DNA of 64,000 nt from Cupriavidus necator N-1 (GCF_000219215.1 NC_015726.1:2046001-2110000), one strand, 5' to 3'; shown: positions 52,820 through 64,000, numbered from the stretch's first letter. A program made the numbers and translations. Notes: generated by a model from the letters alone, not told the origin.

Positions 52820-53865
52820 CAGGCGGTTCGGCCCAGTTCGGGCATCACGTCCAGCAGTGCGCGCCGGCCGTGGCCGTCGCGGCCCTGCACCGGTGCGGCA
52901 TGCCACAGGGCATGCAGGATGGCTTGCTCGACGCTGTCGGCCGCGGCGCGGAACAGCGGGTCGAGAAGGGTTTCATGCAGCATGGCGACGGCCGGCATCG
53001 GCCGCGCGGCGTCATGGGGCACGGTATACGCGGTCGAAAACGCGAGTGCGATATCGCCTGAGCCATGCCCGAACACCGAGCCGGTACGCGCCAGCCCGGC
53101 GCCGGCGCGCAGCGACAGCCGGCGCAACTGGCGCGCGTCCAGCGGGGCATCGGTGGCGAGGATCATGATGATCGATCCTTTTTCCGGTTGCGCCGCGGTG
53201 TCGGGCTGCGCCAGGCGCTGCACCAGTTCCGGACCGGCCAGCCGGCCGGCCACGGTCAACGATTCCGGCGTGCCGAAATTGGCCAGCACCAGCGCGCCCA
53301 CGCAATAGCCACCGGCCAGGCGTGAAGCGGTGCCGATACCGCCCTTGACGCCGAACGCCGACATGCCGCGCCCGGCGCCAACCGCGCCCTGCGCAACGTC
53401 CTCACCGGCACCGGCCAGGGCCGCCTCATAGTGGCTGCCCGCCACCGCCATGCACTGGATATCGTTCAGGTAACCGTCATTGCACTCGAACACCAGCGGA
53501 TTGACTGTCGGCAGCACGCGGCCGATCTCCGGGTTGGCCGCCACCGCCGCGCGGATCTGCGCCTGCGCCACCGCGCCGACCGAAAAGGTATTGGTCAGCG
53601 CCAGCGGCGTTTCCAGCACGCCCAGTTCGTCCACCTGCACCAGCCCGATACTCTTGCCAAAGCCGTTGAGCACGGTAGCCGCTGCGGGCACCTTGTCGCG
53701 GTAGGGATCGCCGCCATGCGGACGGATCACGGTGACACCGGTCTGCACGGCGCCGTCCGCCAGCGTGCAGTGGCCGACGGTCACGCCGGCCACATCGTCA
53801 ATGCTGTCCAGCGGACCTGCCGGCAGGCTGCCGACATGCGGCACGCCCGTTGTCGATGCGGTCAT
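52819..53865 (-). CDS. P1-family N-terminal nucleophile aminopeptidase (DmpA/BapA-like)
   Basis: 348 residues from ATG 53865. The self-cleaving family has its nucleophile Ser at the new N-terminus of the small chain, here probably Ser231 in EKGSIIMILATDAPL. The large chain holds GVTVGHCTL, FGKSIGLVQVDELG and ECNDGYLNDI. DmpA hydrolyses L- and D-amino-terminal amides, and BapA relatives cut beta-peptides. It lies 16 bp after gsiD and next to the M55 gene, so the importer's cargo is probably degraded here. Confidence 0.92.
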   Translation of the reverse strand: MTASTTGVPHVGSLPAGPLDSIDDVAGVTVGHCTLADGAVQTGVTVIRPHGGDPYRDKVPAAATVLNGFGKSIGLVQVDELGVLETPLALTNTFSVGAVAQAQIRAAVAANPEIGRVLPTVNPLVFECNDGYLNDIQCMAVAGSHYEAALAGAGEDVAQGAVGAGRGMSAFGVKGGIGTASRLAGGYCVGALVLANFGTPESLTVAGRLAGPELVQRLAQPDTAAQPEKGSIIMILATDAPLDARQLRRLSLRAGAGLARTGSVFGHGSGDIALAFSTAYTVPHDAARPMPAVAMLHETLLDPLFRAAADSVEQAILHALWHAAPVQGRDGHGRRALLDVMPELGRTA

Positions 53866-53881
53866 GTTCAGCGACTCAGGT

Positions 53882-54796
53882 TCAACGGCGGTCGATCTTG
53901 GGGTCAAGCGCGTCGCGCAGGCCGTCGCCCAGCAGGTTGAAGGCCAGCACGGTCAGGAAGATCGCCAGGCTCGGGAAGATTGCCACGTGCGGCGCGGTCA
54001 CCATGTCGGCGCGGGCTTCGTTGAGCATCGCTCCCCATTCGGGCGTGGGCGGCTGCGCGCCCAGCCCCAGGAACGACAGGCTGGCCGCGGTGATGATCGA
54101 GGTGCCGATGCGCATCGAGAAATACACCACGATCGACGACACCGTGCCCGGCAGGATATGCCGCATCAGGATGGTCCAGTCCGACGCGCCGATGCTGCGC
54201 GCAGCCTCGATGTAGGTCAGCCGCTTGAGCATCAGCGTATTGCCGCGCACCAGCCGCGCGAACGCCGGGATGCTGAAGATGGCCACGGCGAAGATCACGT
54301 TGGTCATGCCGTTGCCGAGGATCGCGACGATGCCGATCGCCAGCAGGATGCCCGGGAAGGCGAAGAGCACGTCGGAAATGCGCATCACGATGCGGTCCCA
54401 CCAGCCTTCGTAGTAGCCCGCCAGCAGGCCCAGCACGGTGCCGATCAGCGCGCCGATGATCACCGACAGGAAGCCCGCCGCCAGCGAGATGCGCGCGCCG
54501 GCCAGGATGCGGCTGAAGATATCGCGTCCGAGCGAATCGACTCCCATCCAGTGCGCGGCCGACGGGCCGGCGTTGAGCGCGTCGTAGTCGAAGAAGTTCT
54601 CCGGGTCGTACGGCACGATATGCGGCGCCACGATGGCAATCACCACCAGCACCAGCACGAAGGCACCGGCGCCCAGCGCCAGGTGCTGCTTGCGGAATTT
54701 GCGCCAGAACTCGGTCCAGGGCGTGCGCACGGCCTCCGGCACGGGGGCAGTGGCGGGTGCCGCTTCACTTGCGGCGGGCGTGGAAAGCTCAGTCAT
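53882..54796 (-). CDS. gsiD: ABC peptide/glutathione transporter permease GsiD
   Basis: 304-residue inner-membrane permease of the DppC type, matching E. coli GsiD in length. A cytoplasmic N-tail with Pro/Ala, one helix (about 42-64), then five more with the EAA loop ([21 protein letters not shown]) that contacts the ATPase. It follows gsiC by 7 bp. Confidence 0.93.
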   Translation of the reverse strand: MTELSTPAASEAAPATAPVPEAVRTPWTEFWRKFRKQHLALGAGAFVLVLVVIAIVAPHIVPYDPENFFDYDALNAGPSAAHWMGVDSLGRDIFSRILAGARISLAAGFLSVIIGALIGTVLGLLAGYYEGWWDRIVMRISDVLFAFPGILLAIGIVAILGNGMTNVIFAVAIFSIPAFARLVRGNTLMLKRLTYIEAARSIGASDWTILMRHILPGTVSSIVVYFSMRIGTSIITAASLSFLGLGAQPPTPEWGAMLNEARADMVTAPHVAIFPSLAIFLTVLAFNLLGDGLRDALDPKIDRR

Positions 54797-54803
54797 GCCG
54801 GCC

Positions 54804-55724
54804 TCACTTGTAGCGGATGGTTGGGTTGATCACGGTGTAGAGCATGTCCACCACCAGGTTGATCAGGATGAATTCGAGCGAGAACAGCAGCACCTCGGCC
54901 TGGATCACCGGGTAGTCGCGCATCTCGACGGCATCGACCAGCAGGCGCCCCAGGCCCGGCCAGTTGAACACCTTCTCGACCACGATCGAGCCGCCCAGCA
55001 GGAAGCCGAACTGCAGGCCCATCATCGTCACCACCGGGATCATAGCGTTGCGCAGGCCGTGCTTGGTCACCACCAGCGTCTCGCGCACGCCCTTGGCACG
55101 GGCGGTGCGGATAAAGTCTTCCTGCAAGACCTCGACGAACGAGGCCCGGGTAAAGCGCGCCATCACCGCGGCCACCGCCGCGCCCAGCGTGATGGACGGC
55201 AACACGTAGTGCTTCCAGCTGTCGGCGCCGATCGATGGCAGCCAGCCCAGTTGCACCGAGAACACCTCCATCAGCAGCATGCCCAGCGCGAAGGCGGGAA
55301 ACGAAATCCCCGACACCGCCAGCGTCATGCCGAAGCGGTCCGGCCAGCGGTTGCGCCACACGGCCGAGCCGATCCCGATCACCATGCCGAACACCACCGC
55401 CCAGGCCATCGACGTCACCGTCAGCAGCAGCGTGGGCATGAAGCGGTCGCCGATCTCCTCGCTTACCGGGCGCTTGGTACGCAGCGAATGGCCGAACTCG
55501 CCGCGGACCGCGTTGGAGAAGAAATTGACGAACTGCTCGTGCATGGGCCGGTCCAGCCCAAGGTCCTTGCGCACCAGTTCGACCGTGGCCGAGTCGGCCT
55601 CCGGGCCCGCCGCCAGCCGCGCCGGATCACCCGGCAGCAGGTGGACGAACAGGAACACCAGCACTGCCACGATCAGCAGCGTGGGGATCACGCCCAGCAC
55701 ACGTTTTAGGAAGTAATTCAGCAT
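54804..55724 (-). CDS. gsiC: ABC peptide/glutathione transporter permease GsiC
   Basis: 306-residue inner-membrane permease of the DppB type, the same length as E. coli GsiC. It has six predicted helices starting [20 protein letters not shown]. The EAA loop is [21 protein letters not shown]. It pairs with GsiD to form the channel. The gap of 157 bp from gsiB contains a strong hairpin. Confidence 0.93.
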   Translation of the reverse strand: MLNYFLKRVLGVIPTLLIVAVLVFLFVHLLPGDPARLAAGPEADSATVELVRKDLGLDRPMHEQFVNFFSNAVRGEFGHSLRTKRPVSEEIGDRFMPTLLLTVTSMAWAVVFGMVIGIGSAVWRNRWPDRFGMTLAVSGISFPAFALGMLLMEVFSVQLGWLPSIGADSWKHYVLPSITLGAAVAAVMARFTRASFVEVLQEDFIRTARAKGVRETLVVTKHGLRNAMIPVVTMMGLQFGFLLGGSIVVEKVFNWPGLGRLLVDAVEMRDYPVIQAEVLLFSLEFILINLVVDMLYTVINPTIRYK

Positions 55725-55748
55725 GACACACCAAGAGGAAAGGCCGCG

Positions 55749-55788
55749 GGCCGCCCGCCTGCGAACCCCGCGTCGCGGGCAGGCGGCC
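55749..55788 (-). terminator. Long hairpin between gsiB and gsiC (attenuator or mRNA stabiliser)
   Basis: A 16 bp stem, GGCCGCCCGCCTGCGA against TCGCGGGCAGGCGGCC, with one mismatch, one wobble pair and an eight-base loop. It has no T-run on the minus strand. In binding-protein operons such a hairpin commonly protects the upstream mRNA or partly terminates, giving more binding protein than permease. That role is inferred. A tandem TTACTGC-type repeat (three copies, 55799-55820) lies between it and the gsiB stop. Confidence 0.6.
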
Positions 55789-55881
55789 GTCTGTCGGCTT
55801 ACTGCTTTACTGCTTACTGCTCTGGGATGGGATAGCGTGGATCGGGCACCTTGGTACTGCCGGCGCCCGACCATCTACCCA

Positions 55882-57438
55882 TTACTGCTTGATGTCGATC
55901 TCGTCGAAATTGAACGACCCGTCCGGCATCACATAGGCACCGGTCAGCCGCTTGCTCCGCGCGAACAGCACCTTCTCGGTCACCAGGAAGGCCCACGGCG
56001 CATCCTTCCAGATGCGTTCCTGGGCGTCCTTGTACAGGCGCGCCTTTTCGCCGCGATCGGTGGTGCGCAGCGCGCCGGCGATATCGGCGTCGACCTGGTC
56101 GTTCTTGTAGTACGCGGTGTTCAGCAGCTTGGGCGGCATCGACTCGGAAGCCAGCAGCGGACGCAGCGCCCAGTCCGATTCACCGGTCGACGACGACCAG
56201 CCGATGTAGTAGATGCGCACGCCGGCATCTTCCGGCTTCGGCACGCTCTCGACCTTCTCCACGCGCTGGCCGGCCTCGAGCGCCTGCACCGAGGCCTTGA
56301 TGCCGACCTGCTGCAGCTGCTGCTGCACGAACTGGATCACCTTCTGCGCGGTGGTGTGGTTGTAGGCCGACCACAGCGTGGTCTCGAAGCCGTTCGGGTA
56401 GCCGGCTTCCTTCAGCAGCGCGCGCGCCTTGGCCGGGTCATACGGCCACGGGCCCAGCTTCTCGGCGTAGTCCACGCCCGGCGGCACCACGCCTTCGGCC
56501 GGCACCGCGTAGCCCGCAAAGGCGACCTTGGCCAGCGCGTCCTTGTTGATGGCGTAGTTGATCGCCTGGCGCACCTTGGGGTCGTTGAACGGCTTGACCA
56601 TGGTGTTCATGGACAGGTAGCGCTGGATGATCGACGGCGACGCGATCAGATCCACCTTGGGGCTGTTCTTCAGCACCGCGGCCTGCTCGAACGGGATGCT
56701 GAAGGCGAAGTCGGCCTCGCCGGTCTGCATGATCGCGGCGCGCGTGTTGTTGTCCACCACCGGCTTCCAGGTGATGGTGTCGATCTTCGGGTAGCCGGTC
56801 TTCCAGAAGCCGGCGAACTTCTTGCCCTTCAGGTGGTCGGGCTGCTTCCATTCAACGAACTCGAACGGGCCGGTCCCCACCGGGTGGAAGGCAATGTCCT
56901 TGCCGTACTTCTGCAGCGCGGCTGGCGAGATCATCACCGCCGACGGGTGCGCCAGCACGTTGATGAACGGCGAGAACGGCTCCTTCAGCGTGACCTTGAC
57001 GGTATTGGCATCGACCACGTCGGTCTTGGCGACACGGTTGAACAGCGTGTAGCGCTTGAGCTTGTTGGCCGGGTTGGTGACGCGGTCCAGGTTGGCCTTG
57101 ACGGCGGCGGCATCGAAGGTGGTGCCGTCGTGGAACTTGACGCCCTTCTTCAGCTTGATCGTATACGTCAGGCCGTCCTTGCTCACCTCGTAGCTGTCTG
57201 CCAGCACATTGACCAGCTTCATGTCCTTGTCCAGGCCGAACAGGCCCTGGTAGAAGCTCTTCCCGACCGCCTGCGACAGCGTGTCGTTCGAATCGTACGG
57301 ATCCAGCGAGGTGAAGGTCGAACTCACCGCCATCACGGCATCCTTGGCGGCGAAAACAGGGGCCGAAGCCAGCATGCCCAGCGCGCCGGCGGCAAAGGCG
57401 CCGGCCATCCATCGGGGCGAAACCATACGTGCAGACAT
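55882..57438 (-). CDS. gsiB: ABC peptide/glutathione substrate-binding protein GsiB
   Basis: 518 residues from ATG 57438, with AAGGAG nine bases upstream. A Sec signal peptide ends near APVFAAKD (about 31). The extracellular solute-binding family 5 signature is seen in [20 protein letters not shown]. There is no lipobox Cys, so it is soluble in the periplasm like E. coli GsiB (512 residues). Assignment to glutathione follows gene order; dipeptides or muropeptides remain possible because family 5 proteins are hard to tell apart. Confidence 0.92.
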   Translation of the reverse strand: MSARMVSPRWMAGAFAAGALGMLASAPVFAAKDAVMAVSSTFTSLDPYDSNDTLSQAVGKSFYQGLFGLDKDMKLVNVLADSYEVSKDGLTYTIKLKKGVKFHDGTTFDAAAVKANLDRVTNPANKLKRYTLFNRVAKTDVVDANTVKVTLKEPFSPFINVLAHPSAVMISPAALQKYGKDIAFHPVGTGPFEFVEWKQPDHLKGKKFAGFWKTGYPKIDTITWKPVVDNNTRAAIMQTGEADFAFSIPFEQAAVLKNSPKVDLIASPSIIQRYLSMNTMVKPFNDPKVRQAINYAINKDALAKVAFAGYAVPAEGVVPPGVDYAEKLGPWPYDPAKARALLKEAGYPNGFETTLWSAYNHTTAQKVIQFVQQQLQQVGIKASVQALEAGQRVEKVESVPKPEDAGVRIYYIGWSSSTGESDWALRPLLASESMPPKLLNTAYYKNDQVDADIAGALRTTDRGEKARLYKDAQERIWKDAPWAFLVTEKVLFARSKRLTGAYVMPDGSFNFDEIDIKQ

Positions 57439-57476
57439 CGTCGAATCTCCTTGGTAACTTCTTGACTTCCAGGACT

Positions 57477-59381
<1,905 letters not shown>

Positions 59382-59433
59382 TGGAACTCCTTGTATTGCT
59401 GCTTGATGCTCGGACTTGCAGGTGCGGTGCAGG

Positions 59434-60408
59434 TCAGCCGTAGATCGACACGTTCACCGCCTCGCCCACCCGGGCGAAACCGCGATACATGCCTTCGGTG
59501 TTGAACGGCAGCGTGACGTTGCCGGCGCGGTCCACCGCGATCAGGCCGCCGCGGCCGTTGATGGCGCGCAGTTTTTCCATCACCACGCGCCGGGCCGAAT
59601 CCTCGAGCGAGAGGCCGGCGTAGCGCATCTGCGCGGACACGTCGTACGCGGCCACGGTGCGGATGAACATTTCGCCGGTGCCGGTCGCCGACACGGCCGC
59701 GACGTCATCGGCATAGCAGCCCGCGCCGATCACCGGCGTATCGCCAACGCGGCCCACGCGCTTGTTGGTGACGCCGCCGGTGGAGGTGGCAGCAGCCAGG
59801 TTGCCCCGGCTGTCGCATGCGACCGCGCCGACGGTGCCGAACTTGCTGTCGGGATCGATCGGATCGGCCGCGCTGGCCTTGCCCTGCGCGGCCAGCGCGG
59901 CGGCGTCGTGGTCCAGCAGCGCCATGCCTGCGGTGCCGCGAGCGCGCTGCCACTGATCGTGGCGAGCCTGCGTGAAGTAATAGTCCGGCGCCACCAGTTC
60001 CAGGCCCTGCGCTTCGGCGAATGCCTCGGCGCCGGCGCCGGCAAAGAGCACGTGCTCGCTGTGGTCCAGCACGGCGCGCGCGGCCAGCACCGGGTTGCGC
60101 AGGCGCGTGACGCAGGCCACGGCGCCGGCTTCCAGCGTGGCACCGTCCATCACCGCGGCATCAAGCTCATAGGTGCCGGCATGGGTCAGCACGGCGCCCT
60201 TGCCGGCGTTGAACAGCGGGCATTCTTCCAGCAGGCGCACCGCCTCGGTGACCGCATCGAGCGCGCTGCCGCCCTCGGCCAGGACGCGCTGGCCGGCTTG
60301 CAGCACGTGTTGCAGCGCTTCGATGTATTCGCGTTCGCGGGCGGCGTCCATCGCCGCGCGGGTGATGGTGCCGGCGCCGCCGTGGATGGCAATGACTGCT
60401 GGTTGCAT
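59434..60408 (-). CDS. iaaA: Isoaspartyl peptidase / L-asparaginase IaaA
   Basis: Plant-type asparaginase of the N-terminal nucleophile class that hydrolyses beta-aspartyl dipeptides. 324 residues from ATG 60408 ([14 protein letters not shown]). Self-cleavage should occur before Thr192 in [12 protein letters not shown], freeing the nucleophile; TSTGGVTNK follows. In E. coli iaaA lies directly before gsiABCD, exactly as here, strengthening both assignments. It is 8 bp downstream of the RpiR regulator's stop. Confidence 0.96.
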   Translation of the reverse strand: MQPAVIAIHGGAGTITRAAMDAAREREYIEALQHVLQAGQRVLAEGGSALDAVTEAVRLLEECPLFNAGKGAVLTHAGTYELDAAVMDGATLEAGAVACVTRLRNPVLAARAVLDHSEHVLFAGAGAEAFAEAQGLELVAPDYYFTQARHDQWQRARGTAGMALLDHDAAALAAQGKASAADPIDPDSKFGTVGAVACDSRGNLAAATSTGGVTNKRVGRVGDTPVIGAGCYADDVAAVSATGTGEMFIRTVAAYDVSAQMRYAGLSLEDSARRVVMEKLRAINGRGGLIAVDRAGNVTLPFNTEGMYRGFARVGEAVNVSIYG

Positions 60409-60416
60409 GTGGATGC

Positions 60417-61379
60417 TCAGGACTTGCGGGTGTTGGAGGATCGGCCGCGCTTGGCGCCAGCCGTGAGTTCGGTGGACTGCGGGGTGCCGGGCGCGGCACG
60501 GCCGGCGGACTCCGCGGCCGGCGCGCCGTACAGCCACGGCAGCAGGAATTCAGTCATTTCAGCAGCGGCCTTGACCGGGCGCTCGGCCCGGTGCGCCACC
60601 GCGCCGCACAGCGCCTCGATCAGCGCCAGCACGGTGGCATCGGAGTTGGCCGAGAGCCGGTTGCCGGCCTGCGCGTAGAGCGCGATATCGGCCAGCGGCG
60701 CCAGCGGCGAGGTCGGCCCGTCGGTCAGCGCCAGCACCTGGCCGCCGTGCGACTTGGCCCGCTCGGCCAGTTCGATGGTGTCCGTGACGTAGCGCGGGAA
60801 GGCAATCACGATCAGCAGGTCGCTTGGCTGCTGCTTGAACAACTGCCGCGCCGCATGCGAGGCGCCGCCGGCGCCTGCCACCGAGGTCACCATGCGGCAG
60901 TGCATTTCCAGTCCGTGCTGCAGCAGGCCCGCCAGGAAACCGCTGGCGCCGAAACCGGCCACGTAGACACGCTGCGCCGCCAGGATCGCCGAGACCGCGC
61001 GCTCGCAGGCCTCCGGGTCGATGCCGCGGCGCGTGGCTTCCGCGTTGGCCGCGGCATCTTCCAGCGAGGCGGCGAAGACTTCGGCCGCGGTCGCGGGCCG
61101 CTCCAGCTCGCTGCGCAGCCGCTCCACCGGCGCCAGCGTGGCTTCGAAGCCGCGCACCAGCTCGGCCCGGAACTGCGGATAACCGTCGAACCCCAGCGCC
61201 CGCGCAAAGCGGTTGGCCGTGGCCACCGACACCTCCACCGCCGCGGCAAATTCGTCGATGCGCATGGTTGCCGCGCGGAACAGATTGGCCAGCACGTATT
61301 CCGCCATGCGGCGGTGCGCCGGCGTCAGCGCCGGCAAGCTGCGCGCAATGCGGTCTGAGATCGAATGGCCTTTTGGCAT
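60417..61379 (-). CDS. RpiR/MurR-family transcriptional regulator
   Basis: 320 residues from ATG 61379 (MPKGHSISDRIARSL); a GTG at 61406 adds nine residues. The N-terminal helix-turn-helix is about 1-75 (FAAAVEVSVATANRFARALGF). The SIS sugar-phosphate-binding domain is about 120-260 (VYVAGFGASGFLAGLL). SIS domains usually sense phosphosugars, so control of a peptide cluster hints at a link to cell-wall or aminosugar signals. No other regulator is near, so it probably controls itself and iaaA-gsi. Confidence 0.92.
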   Translation of the reverse strand: MPKGHSISDRIARSLPALTPAHRRMAEYVLANLFRAATMRIDEFAAAVEVSVATANRFARALGFDGYPQFRAELVRGFEATLAPVERLRSELERPATAAEVFAASLEDAAANAEATRRGIDPEACERAVSAILAAQRVYVAGFGASGFLAGLLQHGLEMHCRMVTSVAGAGGASHAARQLFKQQPSDLLIVIAFPRYVTDTIELAERAKSHGGQVLALTDGPTSPLAPLADIALYAQAGNRLSANSDATVLALIEALCGAVAHRAERPVKAAAEMTEFLLPWLYGAPAAESAGRAAPGTPQSTELTAGAKRGRSSNTRKS

Positions 61380-61423
61380 GGTGGAAGCGGTTGGTCTGGA
61401 CGTCACCGGATGGGCGCCGTTTT

Positions 61424-61443
61424 CGTGAAAATGAATTTACACG
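61424..61443 (-). promoter_or_regulatory. Imperfect palindrome upstream of rpiR (candidate operator)
   Basis: The 20 bp CGTGAAAATGAATTTACACG matches its own reverse complement at 16 positions. It lies 45 bp upstream of the rpiR ATG (18 bp before the alternative GTG). The TGAAA...TTTACA form resembles RpiR-type operators. The region is AT-rich against its surroundings. I saw no second copy before gsiA or gsiB, which fits one operator for one operon. Confidence 0.55.
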
Positions 61444-61664
61444 TAACGCACGAACAAGAAAATAGAGTTTTGCGAGACCAAGGGTAATCCCTGAATCGCC
61501 GAGGCACGAAGGCACATTGACGGTGCACGTTGCCGAGCTGTTTTGCACCGCCACGGCGTGCGGCGCACCGGAAACGCTACAATGCCGGCCAGCGCACCAG
61601 ACCCGGCGGTTGCCCGCTTTCTCCGCGCTTTTTCTGTTTTTCACTCAGGCATTTCCCCCCTCTC

Positions 61665-63599
61665 GTGATCCGAATCGACCAGCTAGTCCTCCAGCGCGGC
61701 ACCAAGGTGCTGTTCGACCACACCAGCGTGACGCTCAACCCGGGCGAGCGCGTGGGCCTTGTCGGCGCCAACGGCAGCGGCAAGTCGACGCTGTTCGCGC
61801 TGCTGCGCGGTGAACTGCATCCGGACGGGGGCGATGTCATCGTGCCGGCGCAGTGGCGCGTCGCGCACGTGGCGCAGGAAACGCCTGCGGTCAGCCGCAC
61901 CGCCGTGGATTACGTGATCGATGGCGACACCCGTTTGCGCGAGATCGAAGCCGCCATCGCCGCCGCACAGGCCAGCGGCGACGGCAGCGCCGAGGGCGAA
62001 GCCCACGCCGCCTTTGCCGACGCCGACGGCTACACCGCCCCGGCGCGCGCCGAAGCCCTGCTGCTGGGCCTGGGCTTCACGCTGGCGCAGGTGTCGCAGC
62101 CAGTGGCCTCGTTCTCCGGCGGATGGCGCATGCGCCTGAACCTGGCGCAGGCGCTGATGTGCCCGTCCGACCTGCTCCTGCTCGACGAACCGACCAACCA
62201 CCTGGACCTGGACGCCATCGTCTGGCTGGAGGACTGGCTGGCGCGCTACCCCGGCACGCTGGTGATGATTTCGCACGACCGCGAATTCCTCGACGCGATC
62301 TGCAACGTCACCGTGCATATCGAGAACCAGCAACTGCGCCGCTATGGCGGCAACTACACGCTGTTCGAGACCCTGCGCCTGCAGCAGATGGCGCAGCAGC
62401 AGTCCGCCTACGTGCGCCAGCAGAAGGAAATCGCGCACCTGGAATCGTTCATCACGCGCTTCAAGGCCAAGGCGACCAAGGCGCGCCAGGCACAGAGCCG
62501 CGTCAAGGCGCTGGAAAAGATGGAGCGGCTGGCGCCGGTGCACGTGGCCGCCGGCTTCGCCTTCGAGTTCCGCGAACCCGACGCCGCGCCCAACCCGATG
62601 ATGGTGCTCGACGGCGTCGACTGCGGATATGCCGAGGCCGAGCCGCCCGTCACCATCCTGCACAAGCTGGCGCTGTCGATCCAGAACGGCCAGCGCATCG
62701 GCCTCTTGGGCGCCAACGGCCAGGGCAAGTCCACGCTGGTCAAGACCCTGGCCGGCACGCAGGACCCGCTCACGGGCAAGCTGCGCCTGGGCAAGGGCCT
62801 GCAGATCGGCTACTTCGCCCAGCACCAGCTGGAGACACTGCGCGACCACGACTCGCCGCTGCAGCACCTGGCACGCCTGGCGCCCGACACCCGCGAGCAG
62901 GAGCTGCGCGACTTCCTCGGCAGCTTCAACTTCCGCGGCGACATGGCCACCGCGCCGATCGAGCCCTTCTCGGGCGGCGAGAAGGCGCGGCTGGCCCTGG
63001 CGCTGATCGTCTGGCAGAAGCCCAACCTGCTGCTGCTGGACGAACCGACCAACCACCTGGACCTCGATACCCGCGAGGCGCTGACCATGGCGCTGGCGCA
63101 GTTCGAAGGCACGCTGATCCTGGTCTCGCACGACCGCCACCTGCTGCGCGCCACCGCCGACCAGTTCATGCTGGTGGCCGACGGCACCATCAAGCCGTTC
63201 GACGGCGACCTGGACGACTACCGCGACTGGTTGCTGCAACAGGCCGCGGCCAAGCGCAATGCCGCCACCGCCGCGCACCTGGCAGAGAACGCCGGCGATG
63301 CCGCGGCGGCGGTCAACCGCAAGGACCAGCGCCGCGCGGAGGCCGACGAGCGCCAGCGGCTGTCAGCACTGCGCAAGCCGTTGACGAAGGAACTGGAAAA
63401 GGTGGAAAAGCGCATGGCGGTGCTGCAAACCGCCAAGGAGGAGATCGACCAGTTCATGGCCGATGAAAGCAGCTATGCCGAAGCCAACAAGACGAAGCTG
63501 ATGGAGATGCTCAAGCGCCAGGGCGAGGTCAATGGCGAGCTGGAGACGCTTGAGGAGAAGTGGCTGGAGTTGCAGGAGCAGATCGAGCAGATTGCGTAA
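61665..63599 (+). CDS. ABC-F family ATPase (ribosome-associated, YheS-like)
   Basis: 644 residues from GTG 61665 (VIRIDQLVLQRGTKV). The frame is open to 61530 but that part is not conserved-looking. Two ABC domains without membrane segments: Walker A GANGSGKS and GANGQGKS, signatures FSGGWRMR and FSGGEKAR, and two LLLLDEPTNHLDLD/LLLDEPTNHLDLD stretches. The linker between domains (about 230-310) has the P-site tRNA interaction region. The C-terminal coiled coil (about 555-640) fits the YheS-like branch of ABC-F. ABC-F proteins act on stalled ribosomes; the exact role of this one is unknown. Confidence 0.93.
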   Translation: MIRIDQLVLQRGTKVLFDHTSVTLNPGERVGLVGANGSGKSTLFALLRGELHPDGGDVIVPAQWRVAHVAQETPAVSRTAVDYVIDGDTRLREIEAAIAAAQASGDGSAEGEAHAAFADADGYTAPARAEALLLGLGFTLAQVSQPVASFSGGWRMRLNLAQALMCPSDLLLLDEPTNHLDLDAIVWLEDWLARYPGTLVMISHDREFLDAICNVTVHIENQQLRRYGGNYTLFETLRLQQMAQQQSAYVRQQKEIAHLESFITRFKAKATKARQAQSRVKALEKMERLAPVHVAAGFAFEFREPDAAPNPMMVLDGVDCGYAEAEPPVTILHKLALSIQNGQRIGLLGANGQGKSTLVKTLAGTQDPLTGKLRLGKGLQIGYFAQHQLETLRDHDSPLQHLARLAPDTREQELRDFLGSFNFRGDMATAPIEPFSGGEKARLALALIVWQKPNLLLLDEPTNHLDLDTREALTMALAQFEGTLILVSHDRHLLRATADQFMLVADGTIKPFDGDLDDYRDWLLQQAAAKRNAATAAHLAENAGDAAAAVNRKDQRRAEADERQRLSALRKPLTKELEKVEKRMAVLQTAKEEIDQFMADESSYAEANKTKLMEMLKRQGEVNGELETLEEKWLELQEQIEQIA

Positions 63600-63602
63600 T
63601 CT

Positions 63603-63627
63603 GGTTCGAGTCCCCTCCCTCGCACCA
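63603..63627 (+). pseudogene. Orphan tRNA 3' end (leucine-like), T-loop to CCA
   Basis: GGTTCGAGTCCCCTCCCT continues to CGCACCA and reads as the T-loop, the 3' half of the T-stem, the acceptor 3' strand CCCTCGC, discriminator A and CCA. No matching 5' acceptor (GCGAGGG) precedes it; instead the ABC-F stop codon is 3 bp upstream. The acceptor complement is typical of some tRNA-Leu genes. It may be an attachment-site scar from an element that used a tRNA-Leu, or a duplicated tRNA tail. Confidence 0.7.
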
Positions 63628-63635
63628 CCGCAAAC

Positions 63636-63664
63636 AAGAAACGGCGCCAATGGCGCCGTTTCTT
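63636..63664. terminator. Strong bidirectional terminator
   Basis: AGAAACGGCGCC against GGCGCCGTTTCT, an AAT loop, plus one more A-T pair: a perfect 12-13 bp stem flanked by A/T-rich ends. It serves the ABC-F gene and possibly the convergent dsbB. Placed 9 bp after the tRNA tail, it looks like the native terminator of the missing tRNA gene. Confidence 0.75.
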
Positions 63665-63686
63665 ATGTCGATGGCTTGCTCCCGAC

Positions 63687-64000
63687 TCAGCGGAAATTCT
63701 TCTCGCGCCGGATCAACCCCACCGCCAGTGTCAGCGTCAGGATAAACAGCCAGATCAGCGACCATGCCGGCACCGACAGCCCCAGCACCGGCGGCAGCGG
63801 CGCGGTGCACAGGCCATCGGCGTAGAACACCTGAGGCAGCGCCTTGGCAGTCGGCAGCGCGTTGACCCAGTTTTCCAGCGGGTCGATGCCGCAACTGGCC
63901 TTGGGATTGAGCAGCAGCGACACGTGGTAGACCGCCACCGCAATGCCGGCGATGCCGGACAGCATGCCCAGGCCCTGCCACAGCGAGCGCGTGTTCTGCG
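63687..64000 (-). CDS. dsbB: Disulfide bond formation protein DsbB (C-terminal part)
   Basis: Inner-membrane quinone-linked enzyme that reoxidises DsbA. Only the last 104 residues are in the window; the gene continues past the right edge. The second periplasmic Cys pair is visible (KASCGIDP and ADGLCTAP), as are two flanking membrane helices and a short basic C-terminus (RREKNFR). The CXXC pair of the first loop should lie beyond the edge. Confidence 0.88.
   Translation of the reverse strand, partial: QNTRSLWQGLGMLSGIAGIAVAVYHVSLLLNPKASCGIDPLENWVNALPTAKALPQVFYADGLCTAPLPPVLGLSVPAWSLIWLFILTLTLAVGLIRREKNFR

Overview
The window is GC-rich, tightly packed chromosomal DNA from a betaproteobacterium of the Burkholderiaceae. 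Gene order and protein style fit Cupriavidus or a close Ralstonia relative. The evidence is the rpsB-tsf-pyrH-frr-uppS-cdsA-dxr-rseP-bamA-skp-lpxD-fabZ run, the smc-zipA-ligA run, Bug-type (tripartite tricarboxylate) binding proteins, and two-domain high-GC enzymes. The genus is an inference; no search was run.

Layout. (1) 1-12335, minus strand: a housekeeping run for translation (rpsB, tsf, frr), UMP kinase, isoprenoid and undecaprenyl synthesis (dxr, uppS), CDP-diacylglycerol synthesis (cdsA), and envelope assembly (rseP, bamA, skp, lpxD, partial fabZ). A terminator-like attenuator lies between rpsB and tsf. (2) 12671-18023, plus strand: map, glnD, and a pseudouridine synthase (rluB) with a long repetitive Arg/Asp-rich N-terminal extension. 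(3) 18126-25689, minus strand: def, ligA, zipA, smc. (4) 26097-34787: a di-iron ferritin-like protein, a DMT exporter, then the lysine/peptidoglycan precursor cluster dapC-dapD-(membrane protein)-arsC-like-dapE-prmB, a possible broken small gene, and an MFS transporter. (5) 34794-36553: a hipBA toxin-antitoxin pair preceded by three copies of a ~22 bp element at exactly 50 bp spacing. (6) 36759-43955: two Bug binding proteins, an acyl-CoA ligase, tRNA-Val(GAC), a CaiB CoA-transferase, an MDR oxidoreductase and a LysR regulator. This looks like accessory carboxylic-acid catabolism.

(7) 43968-49781, minus strand: six tightly overlapping genes form a compact phospholipid-making or remodelling operon. 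They are a divergent CDP-alcohol phosphotransferase, an alpha/beta-hydrolase fused to a methyltransferase, a PAP2 phosphatase fused to a dual-specificity phosphatase, a small membrane protein, a PlsC acyltransferase and a second CdsA. The CDP-alcohol phosphotransferase has Asn at two of the usual metal-binding Asp positions. This is the best candidate for an undescribed system.

(8) 50023-61379, minus strand: an RpiR regulator with a palindromic candidate operator, then iaaA-gsiABCD (the same gene order as the Escherichia coli glutathione importer). Three further peptidase-like genes (P1/DmpA type, M55 D-aminopeptidase type, DUF2817/M14 type) and one unknown protein follow. Together they suggest import and hydrolysis of peptides with unusual bonds. 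(9) 61665-64000: an ABC-F ATPase, an orphan 3' end of a tRNA (leucine-like) immediately after its stop codon, a strong terminator, and the C-terminal part of dsbB running off the window.
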